Assembly (NCBI GenBank): GCA_023664305.1
Contig: JAMPFT010000025.1
Span: 1-43,970, forward strand
Origin: a bacterium
Lineage (GTDB): Bacteria; Bacillota; Clostridia; Lachnospirales; Lachnospiraceae
Direction of reading: 5' to 3'
Length of the DNA stretch: 43,970 nucleotides
The notes under the pieces: model-generated
Databases searched by the model: none
Seen by the model: the letters and a program-made list of their open reading frames with translations, nothing else
Told to the model about the DNA's origin: nothing
In this document: piece after piece, positions 16,563 through 25,258 of the stretch
Numbering within the stretch: the stretch's first letter is position 1
Layout of the letters: each line of letters begins with the position of its first letter
Program-made: the position numbers and the translations under genes

Positions 16563-16591
16563 TAAAAATGCAGGCCATAAGGAGGAACATT

Positions 16592-18079
16592 ATGCGAGCC
16601 AGCGGTATCTTACTGCCGATTTCCAGCCTGCCTTCCAGGCACGGGATCGGCTGCTTCTCAAGAGAAGCGTATGAATTTGCAGACAGGCTGCAGGAGGCGG
16701 GACAGTCCTATTGGCAGATCCTGCCGCTGGGTCCGACCGGCTACGGGGACTCGCCCTATCAGTCCTTTTCTACCTTTGCGGGGAATCCCTATTTTATCGA
16801 TCCGGAGGATCTGATACAGAGGGGATATCTGACAAGGGAACAGTGCGACAGCTACGATTTCGGGAACTGGGAAGAATACATCGATTACGCCAAAATTTAT
16901 CACTGCAGATTCCTTCTGCTCAGACAAGCCTGGCAAAACAGCGGGATTGAGAAAGATCCGGACTTCCATGCCTTTGTGCGGGAGAACGCCTTCTGGCTGG
17001 AAGATTATGCCCTGTATATGGCGGTGAAGGAATCCTTTGAAAATGCCTGCTGGATAGAGTGGGACGAGGATATCAGGACGCGTAAGCCGGAAGCCATGGC
17101 GGCCTATCGGGAAAAATTTGCCGATGAAATCCGCTTTTATGAGTTTCAGCAATATATATTCCATCTGCAATGGAAGCGGCTGAAAAAGTACGCCAACGAC
17201 AAAGGGATCAGGATCATAGGCGACGTTCCGATTTATGTGGCCTTTGACAGCTCCGACGCGTGGGCAAATCCCCGGCTTTTTCAGTTTGACGGAGACTGCA
17301 ATCCTGTGGCGGTGGCAGGGTGCCCGCCCGATGCGTTTTCTGCGACGGGACAGCTTTGGGGGAATCCGCTGTACGACTGGGATTACCATAAATCCACGGG
17401 GTATGACTGGTGGATGACGCGCCTGGAGGCGTGCTTTAAAATGTATGACGTGGTGCGGATTGATCATTTCCGCGGTTTTGACGAGTATTATGCCATCCCT
17501 GCCGGGATGAAGACGGCCCAGATCGGCGAATGGAAGAAGGGGCCGGGGTACGGTTTTTTTGAGGTCATGCGGGAACGGCTGGGAGAGAAGGATGTGATCG
17601 CGGAGGATCTGGGCTTTTTGACGCCCTCGGTGCTGGAGCTGGTAAAGCGCACCGGCTGTCCGGGCATGAAGGTGCTGCAGTTTGCCTTTGATTCCCGGGA
17701 GGAGAGCGACTATCTGCCTCACAATTATGACGGCAACTGCGTGGTATACACGGGAACCCACGATAACGATACGACCCTGGGCTGGTATGAAAAGCTTCCG
17801 GAGTGGGACAAGTCCTTCTGCGTCCGTTATCTGGATCTGGAGGGGTGCGATAACAGGAGGGCAGCCCAAAGAATTGTGCGCGCGGCGCTTTCCAGCGTGG
17901 CCCGGCTGGCGGTGATCCCCATGCAGGATTATCTGGGGCTCGGCTCCGAGGCGCGGATCAATACACCCTCCACGCTGGGGAATAACTGGAAGTGGCGCAT
18001 GAGGAGAGGGGCGTTTACGGCTGAGCTGGCGCAGGAGATCCGGCGGCTGTGCAGGCTTTACGGGCGGGCGAACTCTTGA
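16592..18079 (+). CDS. malQ: 4-alpha-glucanotransferase
   Basis: GH77 amylomaltase, which disproportionates malto-oligosaccharides in the cytosol. The 495 residues carry the expected (beta/alpha)8 motifs: the nucleophile Asp291 in RIDHFRGF, the acid/base Glu338 in IAEDLG, and the third acidic residue in the GTHDNDT motif. The N-terminal SGILLPISSLPS and YWQILPLGPTGYGDSPY are also typical. The ATG at 16592 follows AAGGAGG; an in-frame ATG at 16568 has no such site. It works with alpha-glucan phosphorylase and glucokinase to use maltodextrin or to turn over glycogen. The leader holds a minisatellite. Confidence 0.96.
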   Translation: MRASGILLPISSLPSRHGIGCFSREAYEFADRLQEAGQSYWQILPLGPTGYGDSPYQSFSTFAGNPYFIDPEDLIQRGYLTREQCDSYDFGNWEEYIDYAKIYHCRFLLLRQAWQNSGIEKDPDFHAFVRENAFWLEDYALYMAVKESFENACWIEWDEDIRTRKPEAMAAYREKFADEIRFYEFQQYIFHLQWKRLKKYANDKGIRIIGDVPIYVAFDSSDAWANPRLFQFDGDCNPVAVAGCPPDAFSATGQLWGNPLYDWDYHKSTGYDWWMTRLEACFKMYDVVRIDHFRGFDEYYAIPAGMKTAQIGEWKKGPGYGFFEVMRERLGEKDVIAEDLGFLTPSVLELVKRTGCPGMKVLQFAFDSREESDYLPHNYDGNCVVYTGTHDNDTTLGWYEKLPEWDKSFCVRYLDLEGCDNRRAAQRIVRAALSSVARLAVIPMQDYLGLGSEARINTPSTLGNNWKWRMRRGAFTAELAQEIRRLCRLYGRANS

Positions 18080-18084
18080 GAGGC

Positions 18085-18237
18085 GAACGCCGCCGGGAAC
18101 CGGGAAGGACGCTGAAGAGAGGCTGGAAGAACGCCGCCGGGAACCGGGAAGGACGCTGAAGAGAGGCTGGAAGAGCATCGCCGGGAACCGGGAAGGACGT
18201 TAAGGAGAGGTTGGAAGAACGCCGCCGGGAACCGCCG
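18085..18237 (+). repeat. 44-bp tandem repeat, about 3.5 copies
   Basis: Units start at 18085, 18129, 18173 and 18217, exactly 44 bp apart (core CGCCGGGAACCGGGAAGGAC). The first two copies are almost identical; the fourth is partial. The repeat lies between malQ and the MATE gene, and 44 is not a multiple of three, consistent with non-coding DNA. Confidence 0.92.
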
Positions 18238-18308
18238 AAGGAGATAACGGGGAGAAACGAGGTGCGAAGCCTGTCGCGGGAAGCACGGCGGCAGGCTCGA
18301 AGGGAAAT

Positions 18309-19712
18309 ATGAGTATCAGGAAGAAATTGTTTGGCGACAGGGCATTTTACGCCATGGTTCTGGGAGTGGCGGTGCCGATCATCATTCAGAACGGCATCAC
18401 AAATTTTGTCAGCCTTCTGGATAATATCATGGTGGGCCGGGTGGGAACGGAGCAGATGTCCGGCATCGCCATCGTAAATCAGCTGTTGCTGGTGTTTAAT
18501 CTTGCAATTTTCGGCGCCATATCCGGCGCCGGTATTTTTGGCGCGCAGTTTTACGGATGCAGGGACCACAGGGGCGTGCGGCGGACCTTCCGCTTCAAGC
18601 TGTATCTCTGCGCGGTCATCGTGCTGGCAGGAGCAGTAATTCTGCTGCTCGGCGGGGACCGGCTGATCCTTCTGTATCTGCACGGGGAGGGCAACGACGC
18701 GGCGCTGGAGGCGACGCTTGGCTACGGCAGGCAGTATCTTCTGGTGATGCTTACGGGGCTTCTGCCCTTTGCGGTGGAGGAGATTTACGCCAGTACTCTG
18801 AGAGAGTGCGGAGAGACGACGATCCCAATGATCGCGGGGGTAGCGGCGGTATGCGTGAATCTGGCGCTGAACTGGCTGCTGATTTTCGGTAAATTCGGCT
18901 TTCCGAAGCTGGGAGTGGTGGGAGCGGCCCTTGCCACGGTGATTTCCAGATATGTACAGGCGGCGGTGATTATCCTGTGGACGCATACCCACACGGACAG
19001 GATGCCCTTTATCGTCGGGGCGTACAGGGAATGGAGGATTCCGGGTCAGCTGGCCGGTAACATCGCGCGAAAGGGGACGCCGCTGATGATCAACGAGATC
19101 CTCTGGGCGGCGGGGATGGCGGCTCTGAACCAGTGTTATTCCATGCGGGGACTGGATGCGGTGGCGGCCCTGAATATTTCCACTACCATATCCAACCTGT
19201 TTAATATCGTGTCGATGGCTATGGGCAGCGCAATCTCGATCATTGTGGGGCAGCTGCTGGGAGCCGGGGAGATGGAGGAGGCGAGGGATACGGACACGAA
19301 GCTGATCACCTTCTCGATAGCTGCCTGTCTGGCGCTGGGCGTGATACTGTTTTTGATTTCGCCGCTGTTCCCGATGATGTACAATACGTCGCAGACGGTC
19401 AGAGACATGGCGGCGGGGCTTTTGCGGGTGGCGGCGTGCTGTATGCCGATCTGGGCTTTTATGAACGCTACCTATTTTACTCTGCGAACCGGCGGCAAGA
19501 CCATCGTCACATTCCTGTTTGACAGTGTGTTCCTCTGGGCGGTGACAACACCCTTTGCCTTTTTGCTCAGCCGATTTACGACGCTTCCGATTATACCGCT
19601 CTATTTAAGCTGTCAGCTGTTGGACCTGATCAAGTGTGTGATCGGCTTTATTCTGGTAAAAAAGGGCGTCTGGATCAATAATATGGTGTCGGAGGATCCG
19701 GCGCAGGCGTGA
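18309..19712 (+). CDS. MATE family efflux transporter
   Basis: A 467-residue cation-coupled exporter with about 12 membrane segments in two homologous halves. The N-terminal VPIIIQNGITNFVSLLDNIMVGRVGTEQMSG is the standard MATE TM1 and loop signature. The start at 18309 follows GAAGGGA. It is downstream of malQ, separated by a 44-bp minisatellite, and 42 nt before rhaM on the same strand. Substrates may be drugs or metabolites; sequence does not decide. It is only distantly similar to the second MATE gene at 25259. Confidence 0.93.
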   Translation: MSIRKKLFGDRAFYAMVLGVAVPIIIQNGITNFVSLLDNIMVGRVGTEQMSGIAIVNQLLLVFNLAIFGAISGAGIFGAQFYGCRDHRGVRRTFRFKLYLCAVIVLAGAVILLLGGDRLILLYLHGEGNDAALEATLGYGRQYLLVMLTGLLPFAVEEIYASTLRECGETTIPMIAGVAAVCVNLALNWLLIFGKFGFPKLGVVGAALATVISRYVQAAVIILWTHTHTDRMPFIVGAYREWRIPGQLAGNIARKGTPLMINEILWAAGMAALNQCYSMRGLDAVAALNISTTISNLFNIVSMAMGSAISIIVGQLLGAGEMEEARDTDTKLITFSIAACLALGVILFLISPLFPMMYNTSQTVRDMAAGLLRVAACCMPIWAFMNATYFTLRTGGKTIVTFLFDSVFLWAVTTPFAFLLSRFTTLPIIPLYLSCQLLDLIKCVIGFILVKKGVWINNMVSEDPAQA

Positions 19713-19754
19713 TGCGCTTGCGTCGGACGACAAAACAGAAAGGAGAGATCAAAG

Positions 19755-20066
19755 ATGATCAAAGGATTCAAAATGAAGCTTTACCCGGGACAGGAGGCGG
19801 AGTACGAAAAGCGCCATAACGAGCTGTGGCCCGAAATGCAGGAAATGATTCACGAGCACGGAGGGAAAAACTATACGATTTTCCTGGACCGCGAGACGCT
19901 GACGCTTTTCGGTTATATTGAGATCGAGGATGAAGCGCTTTGGGCAAAGGGCGCCGATACGGCGATTAACCGTAAGTGGTGGGACTTCATGGCAGACATC
20001 ATGGAGACCAATGCGGACAACAGTCCGGTAAGCGTCGATTTGCAGGAAGTCTTTCATTTGGATTAG
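19755..20066 (+). CDS. rhaM: L-rhamnose mutarotase
   Basis: A 103-residue RhaM/YiiL-type dimeric alpha-beta barrel protein, which interconverts the alpha and beta anomers of L-rhamnose. The motifs YEKRHNELWPEM (His21 as probable catalytic residue) and KWWDFMADIM near residues 74-83 are diagnostic. AAAGGAG precedes the ATG. No other rhamnose catabolic gene is in the window, so it is an orphan here. It converges with the dehydrogenase gene, with a 6-nt gap. Confidence 0.93.
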   Translation: MIKGFKMKLYPGQEAEYEKRHNELWPEMQEMIHEHGGKNYTIFLDRETLTLFGYIEIEDEALWAKGADTAINRKWWDFMADIMETNADNSPVSVDLQEVFHLD

Positions 20067-20072
20067 GAAGCT

Positions 20073-21062
20073 TTATTTCACATCATTTACGCTTTCTGCT
20101 CCGGCCGAGTGATCCATGGCGTTTTGCAGGGTGGTCTCCGCGATGGCGCGGAGCGCTTCCCGGGTGAAAAACCCCTGGTGGGATGTGATCATCACATTCG
20201 GGAAGGAGAGAAGCCGCGCGGTGGTGGAGTGCTCCAGGATTTCGTCGGAGCGGTCCTCAAAGACGTTGTTGGTTTCCTCCTCGTAAACGTCCAAACCCAC
20301 ACCCGCAAATTTGTGCAGGCGGATGCCCTCGATGAGGTCGTCCGTCTTCACCAGAGCGCCCCGGGAAGTGTTTACGAAAACGACGCCGTCCTTCATCTTG
20401 CGGATGGTGTCGATGTTAATCATGTGATAGGTGGAATCCGTCAAAGGACAGTGGAGAGATATGACGTCACTGTCGGAAAGCAGCTTTTCCAGGGAGACAT
20501 ACTCTACAAAATCCTTCAGGCCGGGATTCTCGTACACATCGTAGGCGATGACCTTCATGCCGAAGCCCCTGCAGATGCGGCACATGGCGGCGCCGATCTT
20601 GCCGGTGCCGATGATCCCGGCGGTCTTCTCGTAGAAATTGAAGCCCATAAGGCCGCTGAGACTGAAGTCGTTCTCGCGTACCTTATTATAAGCCTTGTAA
20701 AGACGGCGGTTGGCTGCCAGAGCCAGGGCCATGGCGTGCTCCGCCACGGCCTCCGGCGAATAGCCCGGGACACGCATAACGCGGATGCCGTATTTTTTCG
20801 CGGCCTCCAAATCCACGTTGTTAAAGCCCGCGCAGCGCATCAGGATCAGGGAAATCCCTTTTTCGTGAAGGATTTCAACCGTCTGGGCGCATACGTCGGA
20901 GCTGACGAAGGCGCATACGGCGTCAAAGCCTTCCGCCAACGCCGCTGTTCTGGGGTCCAGGTCGGATTTCATATACTCGATTGTTATATCGGGAAAATTC
21001 TTCAGGGTATCCTGAAAAGACTCCCTGTCATAGCTTTTTGCATCGTAAAATAGTAATTTCAT
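20073..21062 (-). CDS. D-2-hydroxyacid dehydrogenase, D-lactate dehydrogenase-like
   Basis: A 329-residue NAD-dependent enzyme, most likely reducing pyruvate to D-lactate at the end of fermentation. The Rossmann motif GIIGTGKIGAAM is near residue 145, the active-site Arg is in VNTSRGALV, Glu in LDVYEEE and His in MITSHQGFF. The ATG at 21062 is preferred to a GTG at 21068 because AAGGAG sits 7 nt before the ATG. It is the last of three minus-strand genes after the FAD dehydrogenase and cellobiose phosphorylase, though a repeat element lies in the gap before it. A different 2-ketoacid substrate is possible. Confidence 0.88.
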   Translation of the reverse strand: MKLLFYDAKSYDRESFQDTLKNFPDITIEYMKSDLDPRTAALAEGFDAVCAFVSSDVCAQTVEILHEKGISLILMRCAGFNNVDLEAAKKYGIRVMRVPGYSPEAVAEHAMALALAANRRLYKAYNKVRENDFSLSGLMGFNFYEKTAGIIGTGKIGAAMCRICRGFGMKVIAYDVYENPGLKDFVEYVSLEKLLSDSDVISLHCPLTDSTYHMINIDTIRKMKDGVVFVNTSRGALVKTDDLIEGIRLHKFAGVGLDVYEEETNNVFEDRSDEILEHSTTARLLSFPNVMITSHQGFFTREALRAIAETTLQNAMDHSAGAESVNDVK

Positions 21063-21105
21063 GTTCACACTCCTTTGCTTGCTTTGGCACGGAAACTTTT
21101 TTGCC

Positions 21106-21157
21106 GATTTTTTTACTCTAATAGGAAACTTCCCTTGCTACGCAGGGGCACTTTTTT
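21106..21157 (+). repeat. Dispersed element copy A
   Basis: The first 27 nt, GATTTTTTTACTCTAATAGG through AAACTTC, match the element at 33886-33911 almost exactly. Here a short CCCT/AGGG hairpin and a T-run (CACTTTTTT) follow. It lies between two minus-strand genes and explains most of the gap between them. Confidence 0.6.
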
Positions 21158-23591
21158 AACCCATAATGACAACAACGTCATATTCTTTTTTTCCCTTTTC
21201 ATAAGGGATGACATGACCTTCCACGGCTCTGCCGTCCACCGTCATGGAGCGGACGCCCTTCTGCACGTTATCCGGATTTTTGACGTGAATGTGATAAACG
21301 CCCTCCCGGAACTGTCTGGTGATTTTGAAATCGCCGAAGCCGTCGGGAACGCAGGGATTTACGGAAAGTCCCGCGTGAGTGGGCGAAACGCCTAAAATAT
21401 ACTGGGAGACGCTGACAAAGGTCCATGCCGCAGTGCCGGTGAGCCAGCTGTTTTTAGCCTCGCCATGAAATTTCGCGTCCCTTCCGGCAACCATCTGGGA
21501 GTAGACGTAAGGCTCCGTGCGGTGGATCTCGCTGATCTCCTCGATATAGGCGGGGCAGGTCTTCCGGTAAACGTCAAAGGCTCTGTCGCCTCTGCCGATG
21601 ACGGTCTCGGCGATGGAAACCCAGGGATTGTTATGGCAGAAAATACCGGCGTTTTCCTTGTAACCCGGGGGATAGGAGGAAACCTCTCCCAGCTCCAGGT
21701 GATACTCGGTGTAGGCGGGCTGCAGAATCATGACGCCGTATTCGGTATCCAGCCGTTCCTTTACGGAATTTAGGGCGCGTTCGGCAAGCCCTTCCCGGAT
21801 ACCGACGCCCGCCAGGACGCAGAAGCCCTGCGGCTCGATATAAATCTGTCCTTCTTTACATTCTTTGGAACCCACCTTGCCGCCGTAGGCGTCGTAGGCC
21901 CGCAGGAACCAGTCGCCGTCCCAGCCGTGCTCTAAAATCGTCCGGTACATGATTTCCACTTCTTTCCGGGCTCTCGCAGCCTCCTCGGGATCACCCGTAA
22001 GAAGGCATAGCTGGGCGTATTCCTCGCCATACTTCACAAACATGCCTGCGATGAATACGGACTCTGCCACAGGGCCCTCGCTGGGGCCGAAGGTCTGGAA
22101 GGATTCTCCGGGATGGGCGGAGAAGCAGTTCAGGTTCAGGCAGTCGTTCCAGTCCGCGCGGCCGATGAGGGGCAGGCCGTGAGGCCCCTTGTGGGTCACG
22201 GTGTAGTCAAAGGAGCGCTTCAGATGCTCCATGAGAGGAGCCGCTGCGCGCATGTCGTTGTCAAAGGGTACGGTCTCCGCAAGGATCGAGGTGTCGCCGG
22301 TCTCTTTTACATAGGCGGAGGTTCCGGCGATGAGCCACAGGGGATCGTCGTTGAAGCCGCTGCCGATGTCGGAATTGCCCTTTTTGGTCAGGGGCTGATA
22401 CTGATGGTAGGCGCTGCCGTCCTCAAACTGGGTGGAGGCGATATCGATGATGCGCTCCCTCGCCCGGTCGGGAATCAGGTGGACGAAGCCCAGCAGATCC
22501 TGACAGGAATCCCGAAAGCCCATTCCCCGGCCGATGCCGGATTCGTAGTAGGAGGCGGAGCGGGACATGTTAAAGGTAACCATGCACTGATACTGATTCC
22601 AGACGTTGACCATCCGATTGACCTTTTCGTCGCCGGACTTTAGGGTGTATTTTGCCAGAAGCTTTTGCCAGTAAGCCAAAAGAGCGTCGAAGGCACGATC
22701 CACGTCCTTCTCGGATTCGTATTTTTTCAGCATTTCCCAGGCTTTTGTTTTGTTGATGACGCCGTAGGCTTCCCACTTGTCGTCCTCAGGATTTTCAATG
22801 TATCCCAGGACGAAAACGTAGGTTTTGCTCTCGCCGGGAGCGAGAGTCAGATTCAGCTGGTGGACGGCGGCGGGAGCCCAGCCGCTGGCCACGGAATTGG
22901 TACACGCGCCGTTTTCCACAGCCTGAGGGCTGTCCGCCCCGCGGTAGGCGCCGAGGAAGTCGTCGCGGATCGTGTCGAACCCGGCGATCGGGGCGTTTAC
23001 GGAGTAAAGCGCGTAATGATTGCGGCGCTCCCGATACTCGGTCTTGTGGAAGATGGTGGAGCCTGAGATCTCAACCTCGCCGATGCTTAAATTCCTCTGG
23101 AAGTTTTTCATGTCGTCGTCCGCGTTCCACAGGCACCACTCCACATAAGAGAAAACGGAGAGCGTCTTTTCGGCGTCGGATTCGTTTGTGAGCGTCAGCT
23201 TCTGGATCTCGCAGTTATCGTCCATGGGAACAAAGGCGAGAACGGAAGCTTTTACCTGATCCTTAGAGGAGGTAAAGCGGCTGTAGCCGATGCCGTGGCG
23301 GCACTCATAGCTGTCAAGCGGGGTTTTGGAGGGCTGCCAGCCGGGATTCCAGACAGTATCGCCGTCTTTGATATAAAAGTACTTGCCGTTTACGTCCCCC
23401 GGCACGTCGTTATAGCGGTAGCGGGTCATGCGCAGCAGCTTTGCGTCCTTATAAAAGCTGTAGCCGCCGCAGGTGTTGGAGATCAGGCTGAAAAATTCGC
23501 TGCAGCCCAGATAATTGATCCAGGGGAGGGGCGTTTTGGGAGTGGTGATCACATATTCCCGGTTGACGTCGTCAAAATATCCGAATTTCAT
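21156..23591 (-). CDS. Cellobiose phosphorylase (GH94)
   Basis: An 811-residue cytosolic enzyme that phosphorolyses cellobiose to alpha-glucose 1-phosphate and glucose. Length equals that of characterised clostridial cellobiose phosphorylases. The N-terminal beta-sandwich begins [18 protein letters not shown]; the (alpha/alpha)6 barrel carries [11 protein letters not shown], with the Asp of DWND as the expected general acid, and [17 protein letters not shown]. The C-terminal jelly roll has the LTGTAAWTF motif. AAGGAG precedes the ATG. Related GH94 members acting on other beta-glucosides are not excluded. It is co-oriented with, and 49 nt after, the FAD dehydrogenase. Confidence 0.93.
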   Translation of the reverse strand: MKFGYFDDVNREYVITTPKTPLPWINYLGCSEFFSLISNTCGGYSFYKDAKLLRMTRYRYNDVPGDVNGKYFYIKDGDTVWNPGWQPSKTPLDSYECRHGIGYSRFTSSKDQVKASVLAFVPMDDNCEIQKLTLTNESDAEKTLSVFSYVEWCLWNADDDMKNFQRNLSIGEVEISGSTIFHKTEYRERRNHYALYSVNAPIAGFDTIRDDFLGAYRGADSPQAVENGACTNSVASGWAPAAVHQLNLTLAPGESKTYVFVLGYIENPEDDKWEAYGVINKTKAWEMLKKYESEKDVDRAFDALLAYWQKLLAKYTLKSGDEKVNRMVNVWNQYQCMVTFNMSRSASYYESGIGRGMGFRDSCQDLLGFVHLIPDRARERIIDIASTQFEDGSAYHQYQPLTKKGNSDIGSGFNDDPLWLIAGTSAYVKETGDTSILAETVPFDNDMRAAAPLMEHLKRSFDYTVTHKGPHGLPLIGRADWNDCLNLNCFSAHPGESFQTFGPSEGPVAESVFIAGMFVKYGEEYAQLCLLTGDPEEAARARKEVEIMYRTILEHGWDGDWFLRAYDAYGGKVGSKECKEGQIYIEPQGFCVLAGVGIREGLAERALNSVKERLDTEYGVMILQPAYTEYHLELGEVSSYPPGYKENAGIFCHNNPWVSIAETVIGRGDRAFDVYRKTCPAYIEEISEIHRTEPYVYSQMVAGRDAKFHGEAKNSWLTGTAAWTFVSVSQYILGVSPTHAGLSVNPCVPDGFGDFKITRQFREGVYHIHVKNPDNVQKGVRSMTVDGRAVEGHVIPYEKGKKEYDVVVIMG

Positions 23592-23640
23592 AGAGGTTCT
23601 CCTTTGCCGATGGTATTATTTTGATTCATAAAGGGGCCGT

Positions 23641-25023
23641 TTATGCGTTCCCGGCAATCTGTCTTGCCACATATACGCCGCTGGCGGAGGCGTGGGAGAG
23701 GGAGTGAGTGATGCCGCTGCCGTCTCCTATGACGTACAGCCCCTCATATCTGGTCTGCAGGTTTTCGTCCAGTTCCACTTCCATGTTGTAGAATTTTACC
23801 TCCACGCCATACAGGAGCGTGTCGTCGTTTGCGGTTCCCGGGGCGATCTTATCCAGGGCGTAAAGCATTTCGATAATCCCGTCGAGAAGACGCTTGGGCA
23901 GTACCAGACTTAAATCGCCCGCGGTGGCGTTCAGCGTCGGGACGGTAAAGGATTCGTCGATACGCTTCTGGGTGCTCCTGCGCCCGCGGATCAGATCTCC
24001 GAAACGCTGGACGATGACGCCGCCTCCCAGCATATTGCTGAGCCGGGCAATGCTCTCCCCGTAACCGTTGGAATCCTTGAAGGGCTCCGAAAAGTGCTTT
24101 GCCACAAGCAGGGCGAAGTTCGTGTTCTCCGTGTGCCGCGCGGGGTCGTCATAGCTGTGGCCGTTTACCGTGACAATGCCGTTGGTGTTTTCGTTCACGA
24201 CCGCGCCCCTGGGGTTCATGCAGAAGGTACGCACCAGATCGCCGTATTTCTGGGTGCGGTAGACGATTTTACTCTCGTAAAGCTCATCCGTCAGATGGGA
24301 AAAAATTTCCGCGGGAAGCTCTACCCGGACGCCGATATCTACCCGGTTGGATTTGGTGGCAATCCCCATTTCCCGGCAGGTCTTTTCCATCCACTTGCTG
24401 CCGCTTCGGCCGACGGATATGATGCAGCGGCGTCCGGTATATTCCCCGCCCTGACATTTGATCCGATAATAGTTTCCGCCGCCGTCCTCTTGGGCGGATA
24501 CGGATTCCGCCGGAGCGTCGAAGAAAAAATCTACCTTATCCTTCAGATATGCATAGAGATTTTTCAGAACCACATAATTGACGTCCGTTCCCAGATGGCG
24601 CACGGAGGCGTCCAGCAGATGCAGATCGTTCTGCATACAGAGCTTTTTGAACTTTGTCCCTGCTGTGCTGTAGAGCTTCGTCCCTTCTCCGCCGTAGGTC
24701 ATGTTGATCCCGTCCACATAGCGCATCAGGTCAAGAGCCTGCTTTTTCCCGATGTATTTGTACAGGGTGCCGCCGAAATCGTTGGTGATATTGTATTTCC
24801 CGTCGGAGAAAGCGCCTGCGCCGCCGAAACCGCTCATGATAGAGCAGCTTTTACATTTGACGCAGCTTTTCACCTGTTCGCCGTCGATCGGACAGCGGCG
24901 CTTTTCCAGCGAATGTCCCCCTTCCAGAACGGCGATCTTAAGGCCGGCGTCAAGCTTTGTCAGTTCATAGGCCGAAAAGATTCCTCCCGGCCCCGCGCCG
25001 ATAATTATCACGTCATACATCAT
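23641..25023 (-). CDS. FAD-dependent dehydrogenase, COG2509-like
   Basis: A 460-residue flavoprotein of the 'NAD(P)/FAD-dependent oxidoreductase' group. The dinucleotide motif GAGPGG is at residues 9-14. A CPIDGEQ..CVKCKSC segment is followed by GFGGAGAFSDGKYN, typical of this group. The C-terminal YVIGDGSGITHSLSHASASGVYVA is the second FAD contact. The first of two adjacent ATG codons (25023) is used, with GGAGG 7 nt upstream; a longer frame to 25326 would run through the riboswitch and is rejected. The reaction is not established for the family. The leader contains a purine-riboswitch-like element, implying control by a purine or related compound. Confidence 0.87.
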   Translation of the reverse strand: MMYDVIIIGAGPGGIFSAYELTKLDAGLKIAVLEGGHSLEKRRCPIDGEQVKSCVKCKSCSIMSGFGGAGAFSDGKYNITNDFGGTLYKYIGKKQALDLMRYVDGINMTYGGEGTKLYSTAGTKFKKLCMQNDLHLLDASVRHLGTDVNYVVLKNLYAYLKDKVDFFFDAPAESVSAQEDGGGNYYRIKCQGGEYTGRRCIISVGRSGSKWMEKTCREMGIATKSNRVDIGVRVELPAEIFSHLTDELYESKIVYRTQKYGDLVRTFCMNPRGAVVNENTNGIVTVNGHSYDDPARHTENTNFALLVAKHFSEPFKDSNGYGESIARLSNMLGGGVIVQRFGDLIRGRRSTQKRIDESFTVPTLNATAGDLSLVLPKRLLDGIIEMLYALDKIAPGTANDDTLLYGVEVKFYNMEVELDENLQTRYEGLYVIGDGSGITHSLSHASASGVYVARQIAGNA

Positions 25024-25040
25024 AAGCACACCTCCATAAT

Positions 25041-25094
25041 AAAAAAGTAAATGAATGGCTACAGATTTTGAAAAAGCAGTAGTCAACCATTTAC
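25041..25094 (-). terminator. Riboswitch terminator that overlaps the aptamer
   Basis: The segment 25079-25094 (L3, P3 3' strand and J3/1 of the aptamer) pairs with 25047-25062 at 14 of 16 positions, including one wobble, with a 16-nt loop, followed by six T at 25041-25046. It uses core aptamer bases, so aptamer folding and termination are mutually exclusive. This predicts ligand-induced expression. Confidence 0.8.
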
Positions 25095-25138
25095 GGCGGT
25101 TGGTAGAAACGCTCATCCCTATCGTGAGCTCTCTTTTA
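25071..25138 (-). promoter_or_regulatory. Purine-riboswitch-like aptamer with guanine-type specificity base
   Basis: The minus strand reads GTTTCTACC, a P3 stem CAACCG/TGGTTG with loop CCGTAAA, then GACTA: the J2/3, L3 and J3/1 consensus of the purine riboswitch. P2 is GCTCA/TGAGC with loop GATAGGG, whose final GG can kiss CC of L3. The C of GACTA corresponds to the guanine-specifying position. However, the J1/2 consensus TATAA is absent just before P2 (AAGAGA instead), and P1 is short or irregular. Confidence 0.75.
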
Positions 25139-25166
25139 CTATAGCATATCCGGGAAAGGGTGACAA
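25138..25166 (-). promoter_or_regulatory. Promoter of the riboswitch-FAD dehydrogenase unit
   Basis: Minus-strand -35 TTGTCA (25161-25166) and extended -10 TGCTATAGT (hexamer 25138-25143), 17-bp spacer. The predicted start near 25131 falls very close to the aptamer P1/P2, leaving little room for a normal P1. Confidence 0.65.
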
Positions 25167-25191
25167 GGAAAAATCCGTTTTTGTTACTTTC

Positions 25192-25220
25192 TTGACAGGG
25201 GCGGCGGAATGGGATATAGT
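25192..25220 (+). promoter_or_regulatory. Promoter of the second MATE gene
   Basis: TTGACA (25192-25197) and TATAGT (25215-25220), 17-bp spacer, divergent from the riboswitch promoter. Confidence 0.85.
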
Positions 25221-25258
25221 TAGGCATATGCCGCTGTGGGCGCGGCGCGGAGGTTACT

